Shown: positions 9,525-18,975, counted from the first letter of the stretch. The stretch: 64,000 nt of DNA from Ectopseudomonas mendocina (GCF_008041835.1 NZ_VRYE01000040.1:1-64000), one strand, 5' to 3'. A program made the numbers and translations. Notes: generated by a model not told the origin, from the sequence alone.

Positions 9525-10445
9525 TCAAGCGGGCGATGTTAGCAGGCCGACGGCCCCCGGCTCCAGCAGGCCGCCCCGTGTGATGGGCAAGCTGGCGATG
9601 AGAAAGTCGAGAAAGGTCTTGACCTTCATTGCCTGAAAGCGCCGCGATGGATAGATGGCATAGACCTCGCCCACCGGCAGCCGCGCCTCGGGCAGCAGCT
9701 CGACCAGGCGCCCGCTGCGCACAGCCTCTTCGCTGATCATCACCGGCAGCCCGGAGATGCCCGCGCCGGCCAGGGTCGCCTCACGAGCGAAGGTGATGTT
9801 GTTGCAGGTCATCACGCGCTGGCAGGGCAAATGCTCGCCCAGCAGCGGCCAGTAGCGCGGCGCATCGTGCTGCAGGAGGATAGCCCGATGCCCCTCCAGT
9901 TCGGCGACGCTGCGCGGTGTACCGTGCGCAGCCAGATAGGCAGGGCTCGCACACAGACGCCGGCCACTTTCGAACAACTTGCGCGCGATCAGCGTGGAGT
10001 CCTGCGGCTGGCCGACCTGGATGGCAATGTCCACGCCCTCCTCCAGCGGGTCCACGGATCGCGAGGTCAGCTCCACCTCGGCGTCGATCTGCGGGTACTG
10101 ACGCATGAACTCGCCCAACACGCGCCCGAGAAACAACTGGCCGAATTCGATCGGCGAAGTGATGCGTAACAGTCCGGACGGCTCGCGCTGCAGCTGCATC
10201 ACTGCCTGCTCGGCCTCGGCGAAGTCGAGCATGATCTGCCGGCAACGTTCGTAGTAAGCCTGCCCCACCTCGGTCAGGCGCAACTTGCGCGTGGTGCGGT
10301 TGAGCAGGCGCACACCAAGGCGCTCTTCGAGCAATGCGATGCGCCGGCTCACCGTCGATTTCTGCATGCCCAGGCTGGTCGCAGCCTGGGTGAAGCTGTG
10401 GCATTCCACCACTCGGGTAAAGATCAGTGCGTCATCCAGCCCCAT
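9525..10445 (-). CDS. LysR-family transcriptional regulator
   Basis: A 306-residue regulator when started at the ATG at 10443-10445 (MGLDDALIF), which is preceded by a GAGGAAC ribosome site; an upstream extension to 10550 would add unrelated sequence. Residues 1-60 form the winged helix-turn-helix, with the recognition region around [19 protein letters not shown], and the rest is the substrate-binding-like effector domain. It is divergent from the emrA/emrB-like efflux genes and very probably controls them; the shared intergenic region is 107 bases. Confidence 0.9.
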   Translation of the reverse strand: MGLDDALIFTRVVECHSFTQAATSLGMQKSTVSRRIALLEERLGVRLLNRTTRKLRLTEVGQAYYERCRQIMLDFAEAEQAVMQLQREPSGLLRITSPIEFGQLFLGRVLGEFMRQYPQIDAEVELTSRSVDPLEEGVDIAIQVGQPQDSTLIARKLFESGRRLCASPAYLAAHGTPRSVAELEGHRAILLQHDAPRYWPLLGEHLPCQRVMTCNNITFAREATLAGAGISGLPVMISEEAVRSGRLVELLPEARLPVGEVYAIYPSRRFQAMKVKTFLDFLIASLPITRGGLLEPGAVGLLTSPA

Positions 10446-10552
10446 GATTGTTCCTCGTACGCAACAAAGCATGCCAAGCCGAGAGTCTACTAGCGAAAAG
10501 GGAACGTCGTTAAATTTACTTACACTTCTCCGACGCACCCCGAGCCTCAAGC

Positions 10553-11602
10553 ATGCCCGCCAAACTGCAACGTCGCCTTCTCGTCTTCGTGATCCTACTG
10601 ATGTTGATCGCCGGCGCCCTGCTCGCCCAGTGGCTGCTGATCGGTCGCTACCACGAGAGCACGGACAATGCTTACGTGCAGGGCGAGATCACTCGCGTCT
10701 CCAGCCAGTTGAATGCACGCATCGAAAAGGTGCTGGTGCGCGACAACCAACACGTGGAGGCCGGCCAACTCCTGGCCGTGCTGGAAGACGCCGATTTCCG
10801 CCTGGCGCGCCAGCGCGCGCTCGCCGCGCTGCAAACCCATGAGGCCGAGCGCGCCCAGGCGCAGAGCAAACTCGACCAGCAGGCCAGCTTGATCGCAGCC
10901 AGCCAGGCCGATGTCGCCGCCAGCCAGGCCACGCTGGATCGCTCCAGGCTCGACCTCGGCCGCGCCCAGACCCTGCGCAAGCCGGGCTATGTCTCCGAAG
11001 AGCGGGTCACCACCCTGGCCGCCGACAACCGTGTGGCCCGTTCGCAAGTGGCCAAGGCTCAGGCCGATCTGCAGGCGCAGCGTCAGCAGGTTTCCAGCCT
11101 GGAAGCCGAGCTCAAGCGCCTGGATGCACTGATTCTTTCCGCACAGGCCGACCTGGAACAGGCCGACCTCAATCTCTCGCGCACACAGATTCACGCGCCA
11201 ATCAGCGGCATGGTCGGCCAGCGCTCGGCGCGTGAAGGCCAGGTGGTGCAAAGCGGCGCCTACCTGCTGTCGCTGGTACCGGATCAGGACATCTGGATTC
11301 AGGCCAACTTCAAGGAAACCCAGATAGGCCGCATGCGCCCGGGACAAAAGGCCGAGCTGCTGTTCGACAGCTACCCGGACACGCCGATCGAAGGCCGCAT
11401 CGACAGCCTGTTTGCCGCCTCTGGCGCGCAGTTCAGCCTGCTACCGCCGGACAACGCCACCGGCAACTTCACCAAGGTGGTGCAGCGCATCCCGGTCAAG
11501 CTGACCTTCGCTGCCGACAATCCGCTGCGCGGGCTGATCCGCCCTGGCATGTCGGTGGAAGTCAGCGTGGATCTGCGCAGCGACGACAGCCATGGCGGGT
11601 GA
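10553..11602 (+). CDS. emrA: HlyD/EmrA-type membrane fusion protein
   Basis: Periplasmic adaptor of a tripartite drug efflux pump, 349 residues. One N-terminal membrane anchor lies at about 9-31, followed by a biotinyl-lipoyl-like half motif (NAYVQGEITRVSSQLNARI), a long alpha-helical hairpin at about 90-200 rich in Ala, Gln and Arg, and the second lipoyl half with the characteristic IHAPISGMVG near 213-222. Its stop overlaps the next gene by 11 bases, indicating translational coupling. No outer-membrane factor is encoded nearby, so a TolC/OprM partner must come from elsewhere. The exact substrate is unknown. Confidence 0.88.
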   Translation: MPAKLQRRLLVFVILLMLIAGALLAQWLLIGRYHESTDNAYVQGEITRVSSQLNARIEKVLVRDNQHVEAGQLLAVLEDADFRLARQRALAALQTHEAERAQAQSKLDQQASLIAASQADVAASQATLDRSRLDLGRAQTLRKPGYVSEERVTTLAADNRVARSQVAKAQADLQAQRQQVSSLEAELKRLDALILSAQADLEQADLNLSRTQIHAPISGMVGQRSAREGQVVQSGAYLLSLVPDQDIWIQANFKETQIGRMRPGQKAELLFDSYPDTPIEGRIDSLFAASGAQFSLLPPDNATGNFTKVVQRIPVKLTFAADNPLRGLIRPGMSVEVSVDLRSDDSHGG

Positions 11603-13145
11603 TGCGCTGATCCGCCCGACGGCAGAGCCCAGCCGCCGCGACTGGATTGCGGTGATGAGTGCCATGCTCGGCGCCTTCATGGCGGTGTTGGATATTCAGA
11701 TCACCAACTCCTCGTTGAAGGATATCCAGGGCGCACTGTCCGCCACGCTGGAGGAAGGCTCATGGATTTCCACGTCCTACCTGGTGGCCGAGATCATCAT
11801 GATTCCGTTGACCGCCTGGCTGGTGCAGCTGTTTTCGGCACGGCGCCTGGCGGTGTGGGTCTCGGTAGGTTTTCTGATCGCATCCTTGCTGTGCTCCCTG
11901 GCCTGGAGCCTGGAAAGCATGATCGTGTTCCGCGCCCTGCAGGGTTTTACAGGCGGAGCGCTGATCCCGCTGGCGTTCACCCTGACGCTGATCAAGCTAC
12001 CCGAGCACCACCGCGCCAAGGGCATGGCGCTGTTCGCCATTACCGCCACCTTCGCCCCATCCATCGGCCCGACGCTGGGCGGCTGGCTGACCGAGAACTG
12101 GGGCTGGGAATACATCTTCTACATCAACGTGCCGCCCGGCCTGATCATGATCGCCGGCCTGCTCTATGGCCTGGAGAAAAAGGCGCCACAGTGGGAGCTG
12201 CTGAAAACCACCGACTACGCCGGCATCGTCACCCTGGGCATGGGCCTGGGCTGTCTGCAGGTATTTCTCGAGGAAGGCCACCGCAAGGACTGGCTGGAAT
12301 CGCAACTGATCGTCGGCCTGGGTAGCGTGGCGCTGGTCAGCCTGATCCTGTTCGTCATCCTGCAGATCTCCCGCCCCAATCCGCTGATCAATCTGGGCGT
12401 GCTGCGCGAACGCAACTTCGGCCTGGCCAGCATTTCCAGCCTGGGCCTCGGCGTCGGGCTGTATGGCTCGATCTACGTGCTGCCGCTGTACCTGGCGCAG
12501 ATCCAGGGCTACAACGCCATGCAGATCGGCGAAGTGATCATGTGGATGGGCGTGCCGCAGCTGTTCCTGATCCCGCTGGTACCCAAGCTGATGAAGATCA
12601 TCTCGCCGAAATGGCTGTGCGCCCTGGGCTTTGCCCTGTTCGGCGCGGCGAGCTTCTTCTCCGGCGTGCTCAACCCAGACTTCGCCGGCGAGCAGTTCCA
12701 GCACATCCAGATCATCCGCGCGCTCGGTCAGCCGCTGGTGATGGTCACGGTGTCGCTGATCGCCACCGCCTATATCCTGCCGCAGGATGCCGGCTCGGCC
12801 TCCAGTCTGTTCAACATCCTGCGTAACCTCGGTGGCGCCATCGGCATTGCCCTGCTTGCCACCCTGCTGGATGCCCGCGCCAAGGTCTATTTCGACTACC
12901 TGCGCGAATCCATCGTGCCAACCAACCCGCAGGTCGAGGAGCGCTTACGATTGCTGACACAGACTCTGGGTAGCGAACAGGCAGCGCTGGCCAAGCTCAG
13001 CCAGATCGTCCATGAACAGGCGACCATCATGGCCTATAACGATGCCTTCCATTTCATCGGCATGGCGCTGGGCGTGAGCATGCTGGCGATCTTGCTGACA
13101 CGGAAATTGCCGCAGAACATGGCAGGCGGTAGCGCAGCGCATTGA
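11592..13145 (+). CDS. emrB: DHA2-family MFS efflux transporter, EmrB-like
   Basis: Inner-membrane proton-driven drug exporter of 517 residues with about 14 membrane helices, the hallmark of the DHA2 (EmrB/QacA) subfamily. Visible motifs include LDIQITNSSL near residue 34 and GPTLGGWLTENWGWEYIF near 156-173 (motif C region). It begins inside the emrA-like gene, so the pair is one operon, probably under the divergent LysR regulator. The C-terminal 70 residues include a soluble helical stretch before the last helix, as in EmrB. Confidence 0.9.
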   Translation: MAGDALIRPTAEPSRRDWIAVMSAMLGAFMAVLDIQITNSSLKDIQGALSATLEEGSWISTSYLVAEIIMIPLTAWLVQLFSARRLAVWVSVGFLIASLLCSLAWSLESMIVFRALQGFTGGALIPLAFTLTLIKLPEHHRAKGMALFAITATFAPSIGPTLGGWLTENWGWEYIFYINVPPGLIMIAGLLYGLEKKAPQWELLKTTDYAGIVTLGMGLGCLQVFLEEGHRKDWLESQLIVGLGSVALVSLILFVILQISRPNPLINLGVLRERNFGLASISSLGLGVGLYGSIYVLPLYLAQIQGYNAMQIGEVIMWMGVPQLFLIPLVPKLMKIISPKWLCALGFALFGAASFFSGVLNPDFAGEQFQHIQIIRALGQPLVMVTVSLIATAYILPQDAGSASSLFNILRNLGGAIGIALLATLLDARAKVYFDYLRESIVPTNPQVEERLRLLTQTLGSEQAALAKLSQIVHEQATIMAYNDAFHFIGMALGVSMLAILLTRKLPQNMAGGSAAH

Positions 13146-13156
13146 GGCGCCTGTCA

Positions 13157-13189
13157 CGCGGGAGGATATCGCTCTCTAAATCCCCCGCG
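13157..13189. terminator. hairpin between convergent emrB-like gene and cysK
   Basis: CGCGGG-A-GGA (13157-13166) pairs with TCCCCCGCG (13181-13189) with one bulged A and a 14-base loop, in the short gap between two converging genes. There is no U-run, so this is only a candidate bidirectional terminator. Confidence 0.35.
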
Positions 13190-13201
13190 CCCGCTGCCAC
13201 C

Positions 13202-14173
13202 TTACTGCTGCAGTTCCTGCTCGGTGAATATATCGCTGAACAGCATGCTCGACAGATAGCGCTCGCCGGAGTCCGGCAGGATCACCACGATGGTCTTGCC
13301 CTGCATCTCCGGCTTTTCGGCCAGACGCACCGCCGCAGCCATCGCCGCGCCACAGGAAATGCCACAGAGAATGCCTTCCTCACGCATCAGGCGCAGGGCC
13401 ATGGCCTTGGCTTCGTCGTCAGTGACCTGCTCGACCTGATCGACCATGGCCAGATCGAGGTTTTTCGGCACGAAGCCGGCACCAATCCCCTGAATCTTGT
13501 GCGGCGCCGGTTTGACCTCGTCACCGGCCAGGGTCTGGCTGATCACCGGCGACCCCACCGGCTCCACCGCCACCGACAGAATCGGCTTGCCCTGGGTCTG
13601 CTTGATATAGCGCGAAACACCGGTGATGGTGCCGCCGGTGCCGACGCCAGAGACCAGCACGTCGATGGCGCCATCGGTATCACGCCAGATTTCCGGGCCC
13701 GTGGTCTTCTCGTGAATCGCCGGGTTGGCCGGGTTCTCGAACTGCTGCGGCAGGTAGTAGTCCGGGTTGGCGGCAAGCAGCTCATTGGCCTTCTCGATCG
13801 CCCCCTTCATGCCCTTGGCCGGCTCGGTCAGTACCAGCTCGGCTCCCAGGGCCTTGAGCACCTTGCGTCGCTCCAGGCTCATCGACGCCGGCATGGTCAG
13901 CACCAGCTTGTAACCGCGAGCGGCCGCAACAAAGGCTAGGCCAATGCCGGTATTGCCGGAGGTTGGCTCGACGATGGTCATGCCCGGCTTGAGCACACCT
14001 CGCTCTTCGGCGTCCCAGATCATGCTCGCGCCAATGCGGCATTTGACCGAATAAGCCGGGTTGCGGCCCTCGATCTTGGCCAGAATAGTCACGCCTTTCG
14101 GCCCCAGGCGATTGATCATCACCAGGGGCGTATTACCGATGGCCTGGGCGTTGTCTGCATAAATGCGGCTCAT
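13202..14173 (-). CDS. cysK: cysteine synthase A (O-acetylserine sulfhydrylase)
   Basis: PLP enzyme that makes cysteine from O-acetylserine and sulfide. Starting at the ATG at 14171-14173 ([16 protein letters not shown]) it has 323 residues, the family length; the upstream in-frame extension has no family similarity. The PLP lysine is Lys44 in SVKCRIG, the substrate loop is TSGNTG at 71-76, and the phosphate-binding GTGGTI loop lies near residue 178. It is a single-gene unit convergent with the efflux genes and divergent from the MoxR ATPase gene. Confidence 0.95.
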   Translation of the reverse strand: MSRIYADNAQAIGNTPLVMINRLGPKGVTILAKIEGRNPAYSVKCRIGASMIWDAEERGVLKPGMTIVEPTSGNTGIGLAFVAAARGYKLVLTMPASMSLERRKVLKALGAELVLTEPAKGMKGAIEKANELLAANPDYYLPQQFENPANPAIHEKTTGPEIWRDTDGAIDVLVSGVGTGGTITGVSRYIKQTQGKPILSVAVEPVGSPVISQTLAGDEVKPAPHKIQGIGAGFVPKNLDLAMVDQVEQVTDDEAKAMALRLMREEGILCGISCGAAMAAAVRLAEKPEMQGKTIVVILPDSGERYLSSMLFSDIFTEQELQQ

Positions 14174-14380
14174 GACGAAATCCTTGCGGGCAGAGAAAGA
14201 CACCAAGCCTAAGCTTTGCCCTGTCGCGCGTCCAGCCAAGAGACCGAAAGCCGGGTGACTCGCCATTCAGTGACTGAATACTGCGTCTGCGTTCACAGCC
14301 ACCAGAGCTGCGCGTTATAGTCGCGCTTTGAATTTCTGCTGCGGGCCGGCCCCGCGAGTTACCGTTGCGAGGATTTTCCG

Positions 14381-15226
14381 ATGAAGTTCGAAGGCACCCA
14401 GTCCTACGTCGCCACTGACGACCTCAAGCTCGCGGTCAACGCCGCCATCACCCTGCAGCGCCCACTGCTGGTCAAGGGTGAGCCGGGTACCGGCAAGACC
14501 ATGCTTGCCGAACAACTGGCCGAGGCCTTCGGCGCCAAGCTGATCACTTGGCACATCAAGTCCACCACCAAGGCGCATCAGGGCCTGTACGAATACGATG
14601 CGGTCAGCCGCCTGCGTGACTCGCAGCTCGACTCGGACAAGGTTCACGACGTTCGCAACTACATCAAGAAGGGCAAGCTGTGGGAGGCCTTCGAGGCCGA
14701 CGAACGCGTGATCCTGCTGATCGACGAGATCGACAAGGCCGACATCGAGTTCCCCAACGACCTGTTGCAGGAACTCGACAAGATGGAGTTCTACGTTTAC
14801 GAGACCAACGAGACGATCAAGGCCAAGCAGCGCCCGATCATCATCATCACCTCGAACAACGAGAAGGAACTGCCGGACGCCTTCCTGCGTCGCTGCTTCT
14901 TCCACTACATCGCCTTCCCGGATCGCGACACGCTGAAGAAGATCGTCGACGTGCACTACCCCAACATCAGCGGCGAGCTGGTGGCCGAGGCGCTGGACGT
15001 GTTCTTCGATGTGCGCAAAGTACCGGGCCTGAAGAAGAAGCCCTCGACCAGCGAGCTGGTGGACTGGCTCAAGCTGCTGATGGCCGACAATATCGGTGAA
15101 GCCGTGCTGCGCGAACGCGACCCGACCAAGGCGATCCCGCCGCTGGCCGGTGCCTTGGTGAAGAACGAGCAGGATGTGCAACTGCTCGAGCGCCTGGCCT
15201 TCATGACCCGCCGCGCTTCCAGGTAG
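14381..15226 (+). CDS. MoxR-family AAA+ ATPase
   Basis: A 281-residue cytoplasmic ATPase with Walker A GEPGTGKT at 33-40, Walker B ILLIDEIDKAD at 111-121 and a sensor 1 region IIITSNNEKELPDAFLRR near 151-168. MoxR proteins act with VWA-domain partners as chaperones for assembly or metal insertion of specific targets. The VWA partner follows about 200 bases downstream, separated by a hairpin repeat. The pair matches the CoxD/CoxE-like arrangement, but there is no carbon monoxide dehydrogenase or other obvious client nearby. Confidence 0.9.
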   Translation: MKFEGTQSYVATDDLKLAVNAAITLQRPLLVKGEPGTGKTMLAEQLAEAFGAKLITWHIKSTTKAHQGLYEYDAVSRLRDSQLDSDKVHDVRNYIKKGKLWEAFEADERVILLIDEIDKADIEFPNDLLQELDKMEFYVYETNETIKAKQRPIIIITSNNEKELPDAFLRRCFFHYIAFPDRDTLKKIVDVHYPNISGELVAEALDVFFDVRKVPGLKKKPSTSELVDWLKLLMADNIGEAVLRERDPTKAIPPLAGALVKNEQDVQLLERLAFMTRRASR

Positions 15227-15247
15227 GAATTCGGGCTGCTGCGCGTC

Positions 15248-15340
15248 GGCCATGCTGCGTTGGAATCAGGCTCGCAATGCTCATGTACAAAAGTACACTG
15301 CGCTTGCTCACCTGATTCCGCCTTGCCTGGCTCTAGCTCG
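15248..15340. repeat. long-hairpin repeat, copy 2
   Basis: A palindromic element between the MoxR and VWA genes. GGAATCAGG (15262-15270) pairs with CCTGATTCC (15311-15319), and GTAC (15285-15288) pairs with GTAC (15293-15296) around an AAAA loop. Flanking shell sequences such as TGCTGCGTT, CAGGCTCG and TGCTCAT...TAC match the minus strand of the copy at 7781-7938, while the arms differ in a base-pair-preserving way. It lacks the 17-base terminal inverted repeats of copy 1. No coding capacity. Confidence 0.7.
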
Positions 15341-15432
15341 CAATCCCTTGCCCCGTGCAACAGAGAAGCCGTCCCCCGGCAATAGGCTTTGACGCAACGT
15401 GCCAGAGCCAACCAATAAACGAGGGCGCAGCC

Positions 15433-16611
15433 ATGCTGCTTAATTTATTCAACGAAATGCGCGCGGCCAAGGTGCCGGTGTCGGTGCGCGAGCTGCTCGA
15501 CCTGATCAACGCGCTCAAGCACAACGTCGTGTTCGCCGACATGGACGAGTTCTACTACCTGGCGCGCGCGATTCTCGTCAAGGACGAACGCCACTTCGAC
15601 AAGTTCGACCGGGCCTTCGGCGCCTACTTCAATGGCCTGCAGAACCTCAACGAACACATCGAGGCGATGATTCCCGAGGAGTGGCTACGCAAGGAATTCG
15701 AGCGCCTGCTGACCGATGAGGAAAAGGCGCAGATCCAGAGCCTCGGCGGCCTGGACAAGCTGATCGAGGAGTTCAAGAAGCGCCTCGAGGAGCAGAAGGA
15801 AAAGCACGCCGGCGGCAACAAGTGGATCGGCACCGGCGGCACCAGCCCGTTCGGCTCCGGCGGCTACAACCCGGAAGGCATTCGCGTCGGCGATGCCGGC
15901 AAGCGCCAGGGCAAGGCCGCCAAGGTGTGGGACCAGCGTGAATACAAGAACCTCGACGATCAGGTCGAGCTGGGCACGCGCAACATCAAGGTGGCGCTGC
16001 GCCGCCTGCGCAAGTTCGCCCGCCAGGGTGCGGCCGAAGAGCTGGATCTGGACGGCACCATCGACCACACGGCGAAAGATGGCGGCCTGCTCAATATCCA
16101 GATGCGCCCGGAGCGCCGCAACACGGTCAAGCTCCTGCTGCTGCTGGATATCGGCGGCTCGATGGACGCCCACGTCAAGGTCTGCGAGGAACTGTTTTCC
16201 GCCTGCAAGACCGAGTTCAAGCATCTTGAGTATTTCTACTTCCACAACTTCATCTACGAAAGCGTGTGGAAGAACAACATGCGACGCACCAGCGAACGCA
16301 CCTCGACGATGGATCTGCTGCACAAGTACGGCGCCGACTACAAGGTGGTGTTCGTCGGCGATGCGGCCATGGCGCCCTACGAGATCACCCAGGCCGGCGG
16401 CAGCGTCGAACACTGGAACGAGGAGGCCGGCTACGTCTGGATGAAGCGCTTCACCGAGAAGTTCAAGAAGATCATCTGGATCAACCCTTACCCCAAGGAC
16501 ACCTGGAACTACACCGCCTCCACCGGCCTGGTACGCGAGCTGATCGAAGATCGCATGTACCCGCTGACCCTGCAGGGGCTGGAAGACGGCATGAAGTACC
16601 TGTCCAAGTAA
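15433..16611 (+). CDS. VWA domain (CoxE-like) protein
   Basis: A 392-residue cytoplasmic protein when started at ATG 15433 (MLLNLFNEM). The C-terminal half is a von Willebrand factor A fold with the MIDAS signature DIGGS at about 239-243, preceded by a charged, Gly-rich linker (about residues 120-160). Its partner is the upstream MoxR ATPase. The upstream open frame to 15355 runs into the hairpin repeat flank and is not part of the protein. The function of the pair in this organism is unknown; assembly or activation of a multiprotein target is the family expectation. Confidence 0.88.
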   Translation: MLLNLFNEMRAAKVPVSVRELLDLINALKHNVVFADMDEFYYLARAILVKDERHFDKFDRAFGAYFNGLQNLNEHIEAMIPEEWLRKEFERLLTDEEKAQIQSLGGLDKLIEEFKKRLEEQKEKHAGGNKWIGTGGTSPFGSGGYNPEGIRVGDAGKRQGKAAKVWDQREYKNLDDQVELGTRNIKVALRRLRKFARQGAAEELDLDGTIDHTAKDGGLLNIQMRPERRNTVKLLLLLDIGGSMDAHVKVCEELFSACKTEFKHLEYFYFHNFIYESVWKNNMRRTSERTSTMDLLHKYGADYKVVFVGDAAMAPYEITQAGGSVEHWNEEAGYVWMKRFTEKFKKIIWINPYPKDTWNYTASTGLVRELIEDRMYPLTLQGLEDGMKYLSK

Positions 16612-16624
16612 GGCTTCATGCCGA

Positions 16625-16671
16625 AACGAAAAACGCCGCGCACCCTGCACAGGATCGCGGCGTTTTTCGTT
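16625..16671. terminator. bidirectional intrinsic terminator
   Basis: AACGAAAAACGCCGCG (16625-16640) and CGCGGCGTTTTTCGTT (16656-16671) are perfectly complementary with a 15-base loop, giving a GC-rich stem with an A/T tract on each side. It lies between the convergent VWA gene and the DUF2937 gene and should stop transcription from both sides. Confidence 0.85.
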
Positions 16672-16689
16672 GCCTCCCGGTAATCGCCT

Positions 16690-17214
16690 TCAGCGCCAGT
16701 AGCGTTGCTGGGCGCGCCTGAGCCGCCCGCTCCCGAACATCAGGCCGAACATCAGCACCAGCAGCTCGGCCACCCAGGCCAGCAGCAAGGCACTGATCAC
16801 ACCCCAGAGGATTGCATCCGGGGTAAACAGCACCTGGTAGCGGTAGGCCCGCAGGGTTTCCTCGAACAGCTCGTGATCCGCGCCCGTCGCCAGGTGCCAG
16901 GCCTGGGCGTACCAGGGCCCCTGCATGGCCTGCCATTCGCGTTCGAGCAAGGCGGAGCGCTGTACCAGATGCCCGACGCTGGCGGCATCGCTGCGCATCA
17001 CCGGGTCATCGCTGACGCGGTAGTGCGCGACCAGCGCGTCCATATCGCCCTTGAAGAAATTGCGCGCCGTTTCCTGAAAACCTTTGAGACTTTGCTGCGA
17101 CTCCAGACGGTGAGCCTCGACCCGCTTGGCATAGTCAGCGATAAAACCCGGCACCTGGACTCCCAGCAACAGACCCAGAGCGAACAACGTCAGACGCAGG
17201 TAGCTTCTGAGCAT
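16690..17214 (-). CDS. DUF2937-family membrane protein
   Basis: A 174-residue protein with an N-terminal membrane helix (about 5-25), a soluble middle of about 110 residues and a second membrane helix near 133-160 (LLAWVAELLVLMFGLMFG). This matches the DUF2937 family, which has no assigned function. It begins 3 bases after the YafJ-like gene stop, so the two are likely cotranscribed. Confidence 0.75.
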   Translation of the reverse strand: MLRSYLRLTLFALGLLLGVQVPGFIADYAKRVEAHRLESQQSLKGFQETARNFFKGDMDALVAHYRVSDDPVMRSDAASVGHLVQRSALLEREWQAMQGPWYAQAWHLATGADHELFEETLRAYRYQVLFTPDAILWGVISALLLAWVAELLVLMFGLMFGSGRLRRAQQRYWR

Positions 17215-17217
17215 GGG

Positions 17218-17991
17218 TCAGGCCTTACCGTACGTAATGCATTCGCCGCGACGCCACAGGCGCCACTCACCCGGCTGATAGCGCGCCCATTGCTCGTTGT
17301 CGGTCAAAGGTTCGGTGGCGATGACCGTCACCACATCGTTGGGTGTGGTTTCCGCCTGAAAGTCCACCTTCAGATCGGCGTCCTTCAGTTGCGCCGGGCC
17401 GAACGGCGCGCGCCGGGTAATGTGCGCCAGCTTGGTCGAACAGAAGCTGAACAACCAGTCGCCATCGCTGAGCAGACAGTTGAACACGCCGAGCTGACGG
17501 TAACTGGCGCAGGCGGCGACCAGCACCGGCAGGAGCATTTCCACCGAGACCGGCTCGGGGAAGGCGCGGCGCACACGGTTGAGCAGGTCGCAGAAGGCCG
17601 CCTCGCTGTCGGTCTCGCCCACCGGTCGATAGAAACTGGTGGAGCCCTGCAGACCTTCCAGCTGACCATTGTGCGCGAAACACCAGTTGCGCCCCCACAG
17701 CTCGCGGCTGAAGGGATGGGTATTGACCAGGCAAACCTTGCCGACGTTGGCCTGACGAATGTGGCCGATCACCACCTCGCTCTTGATCGGATAGCGCTGC
17801 ACCAGTTGCGCCACCTCGGACTCACTGCTCGCGCGCGGGTCCTGAAACAGCCGCAGGCCACGACCTTCATAGAAGCCGATGCCCCAGCCATCGCGATGCG
17901 GCCCGGTGCGGCCACCACGCTGCATAAGCCCGGTGAAACTGAAGACGATATCGGTGGGTACATTGGCGCTCATGCCGAGCAATTCGCACAT
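17218..17991 (-). CDS. class II glutamine amidotransferase, YafJ-like
   Basis: A 257-residue protein beginning MCELLGMSAN, so removal of Met1 would expose Cys2 as the N-terminal nucleophile of class II glutamine amidotransferases. Further family blocks are RTGPHRDGWGIGFYEG near 30-45 and FAHNGQLEGL near 109-118. It is a stand-alone amidotransferase domain of the YafJ/DUG3-like group; the acceptor substrate is unknown. It lies 4 bases after the HIT-protein gene, in a run of closely packed minus-strand genes. Confidence 0.85.
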   Translation of the reverse strand: MCELLGMSANVPTDIVFSFTGLMQRGGRTGPHRDGWGIGFYEGRGLRLFQDPRASSESEVAQLVQRYPIKSEVVIGHIRQANVGKVCLVNTHPFSRELWGRNWCFAHNGQLEGLQGSTSFYRPVGETDSEAAFCDLLNRVRRAFPEPVSVEMLLPVLVAACASYRQLGVFNCLLSDGDWLFSFCSTKLAHITRRAPFGPAQLKDADLKVDFQAETTPNDVVTVIATEPLTDNEQWARYQPGEWRLWRRGECITYGKA

Positions 17992-17995
17992 CGAA

Positions 17996-18442
17996 TCAAT
18001 TCTCCTTGCCGAGGATCAGGCGCAAACGTTCGGCTTCATCTTGCAGACGCGCTTCGATTCGCTTGCGGCCCATTGGCAGAAAACGCACCAACAATCGCCA
18101 GAGCAACGCCGGCAGGTCACCCGGCCGACGCGGAATCAGGTGTAAATGAAGATGGGGCACATGCTGATTGGAATCCGGACCGTCATTGATCAGCAGGTTG
18201 ACACCGTTCTTGCCAAAGCCCGCTTCGCGTAGCGCCGCGGCGATGCGCTCGGCCAGTGCCAGCAAACGCTCACGCACAGCAGGCGGCAAATCACGCAGAA
18301 AGGGTGCATGGCGTCGACTGACGATCAGCACATGGGCCGGTCGCATCGGGAAGATATCCAGCAAAACGATGAAGTCATCGTCCTCGTAAAGCCGATGAGC
18401 GGGTAGCCGTCGCTCGGCAATGGCACAGAACACGCAATCCAT
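17996..18442 (-). CDS. HIT-family protein
   Basis: Histidine-triad nucleotide-binding protein of 148 residues. The triad is HLHLH at 97-101, with the middle His99 the expected nucleophile, and the typical N-terminal MDCVFCAIAE sets the start at 18440-18442 in preference to the longer frame to 18496. HIT proteins hydrolyse nucleoside phosphoramidates or dinucleotides; the specific substrate is not identifiable. The C-terminal 35 residues are basic and Arg-rich. Confidence 0.88.
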   Translation of the reverse strand: MDCVFCAIAERRLPAHRLYEDDDFIVLLDIFPMRPAHVLIVSRRHAPFLRDLPPAVRERLLALAERIAAALREAGFGKNGVNLLINDGPDSNQHVPHLHLHLIPRRPGDLPALLWRLLVRFLPMGRKRIEARLQDEAERLRLILGKEN

Positions 18443-18504
18443 CGGGCCTCCCTTGCACAGGATCACCATGCTGAACCCACGGGCCAGCGGGCGCAAGGGG
18501 CAAA

Positions 18505-18975
18505 TCAGATACGCGGTTCCAGACGACCGCCGCGCTCGCGCCCGTAATCGCGCGCAGGCAGATCGTCTTCCTCCATGCGTTCACGCAGGGTACGCAGGTC
18601 TTCGTCAGGCCCGGCGACCTGCTCGCCCTTGCGTCCTCGCCACCAGCTTTCGATGGGCCAGCGAATGGCGACGAACAGCAGATAAACGGCAAGGGCAATC
18701 AGGCTGTACAACGCCAAATCGGCCACCGCACGCCAGGCGTTGTTGCCGACCTTGAGCAACACGTCCATGGCAGTGACCGCCAGAGCGGGTGCAAACAGGT
18801 CACGCGCCGGATCGACGATGGTCGGGCTGAACAACAGCACAGCCATCAACACCCGCAGCGGCTCACGCAGGTAGCGCCACATCCAGCGGGTCAGGCGCAT
18901 CCACACCAACAGGCAACCCAGGGCAGCAATCCCGTAGGCCGCCCAGGCCATGAGGTAGTCGTTTTCATTGATCAT
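18505..18975 (-). CDS. small inner-membrane protein
   Basis: A 156-residue protein starting at MINENDYLMAW (ATG 18973-18975). It has about four hydrophobic segments (roughly 8-25, 37-52, 58-72 and 88-108), then a charged tail containing RTLRERMEEDDLPARDYGRE. Relatives in pseudomonads are sometimes annotated as MFS transporters, but it is far too short for that. Function unknown. An open frame continues far upstream opposite the peptidase gene; that extension is an antisense artefact. Confidence 0.7.
   Translation of the reverse strand: MINENDYLMAWAAYGIAALGCLLVWMRLTRWMWRYLREPLRVLMAVLLFSPTIVDPARDLFAPALAVTAMDVLLKVGNNAWRAVADLALYSLIALAVYLLFVAIRWPIESWWRGRKGEQVAGPDEDLRTLRERMEEDDLPARDYGRERGGRLEPRI

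Noticed and set aside
16705..18189. Plus-strand open frame of 494 codons
   Set aside because: It runs opposite the DUF2937, YafJ-like and HIT genes, all of which show family motifs, and has no recognisable domain itself.
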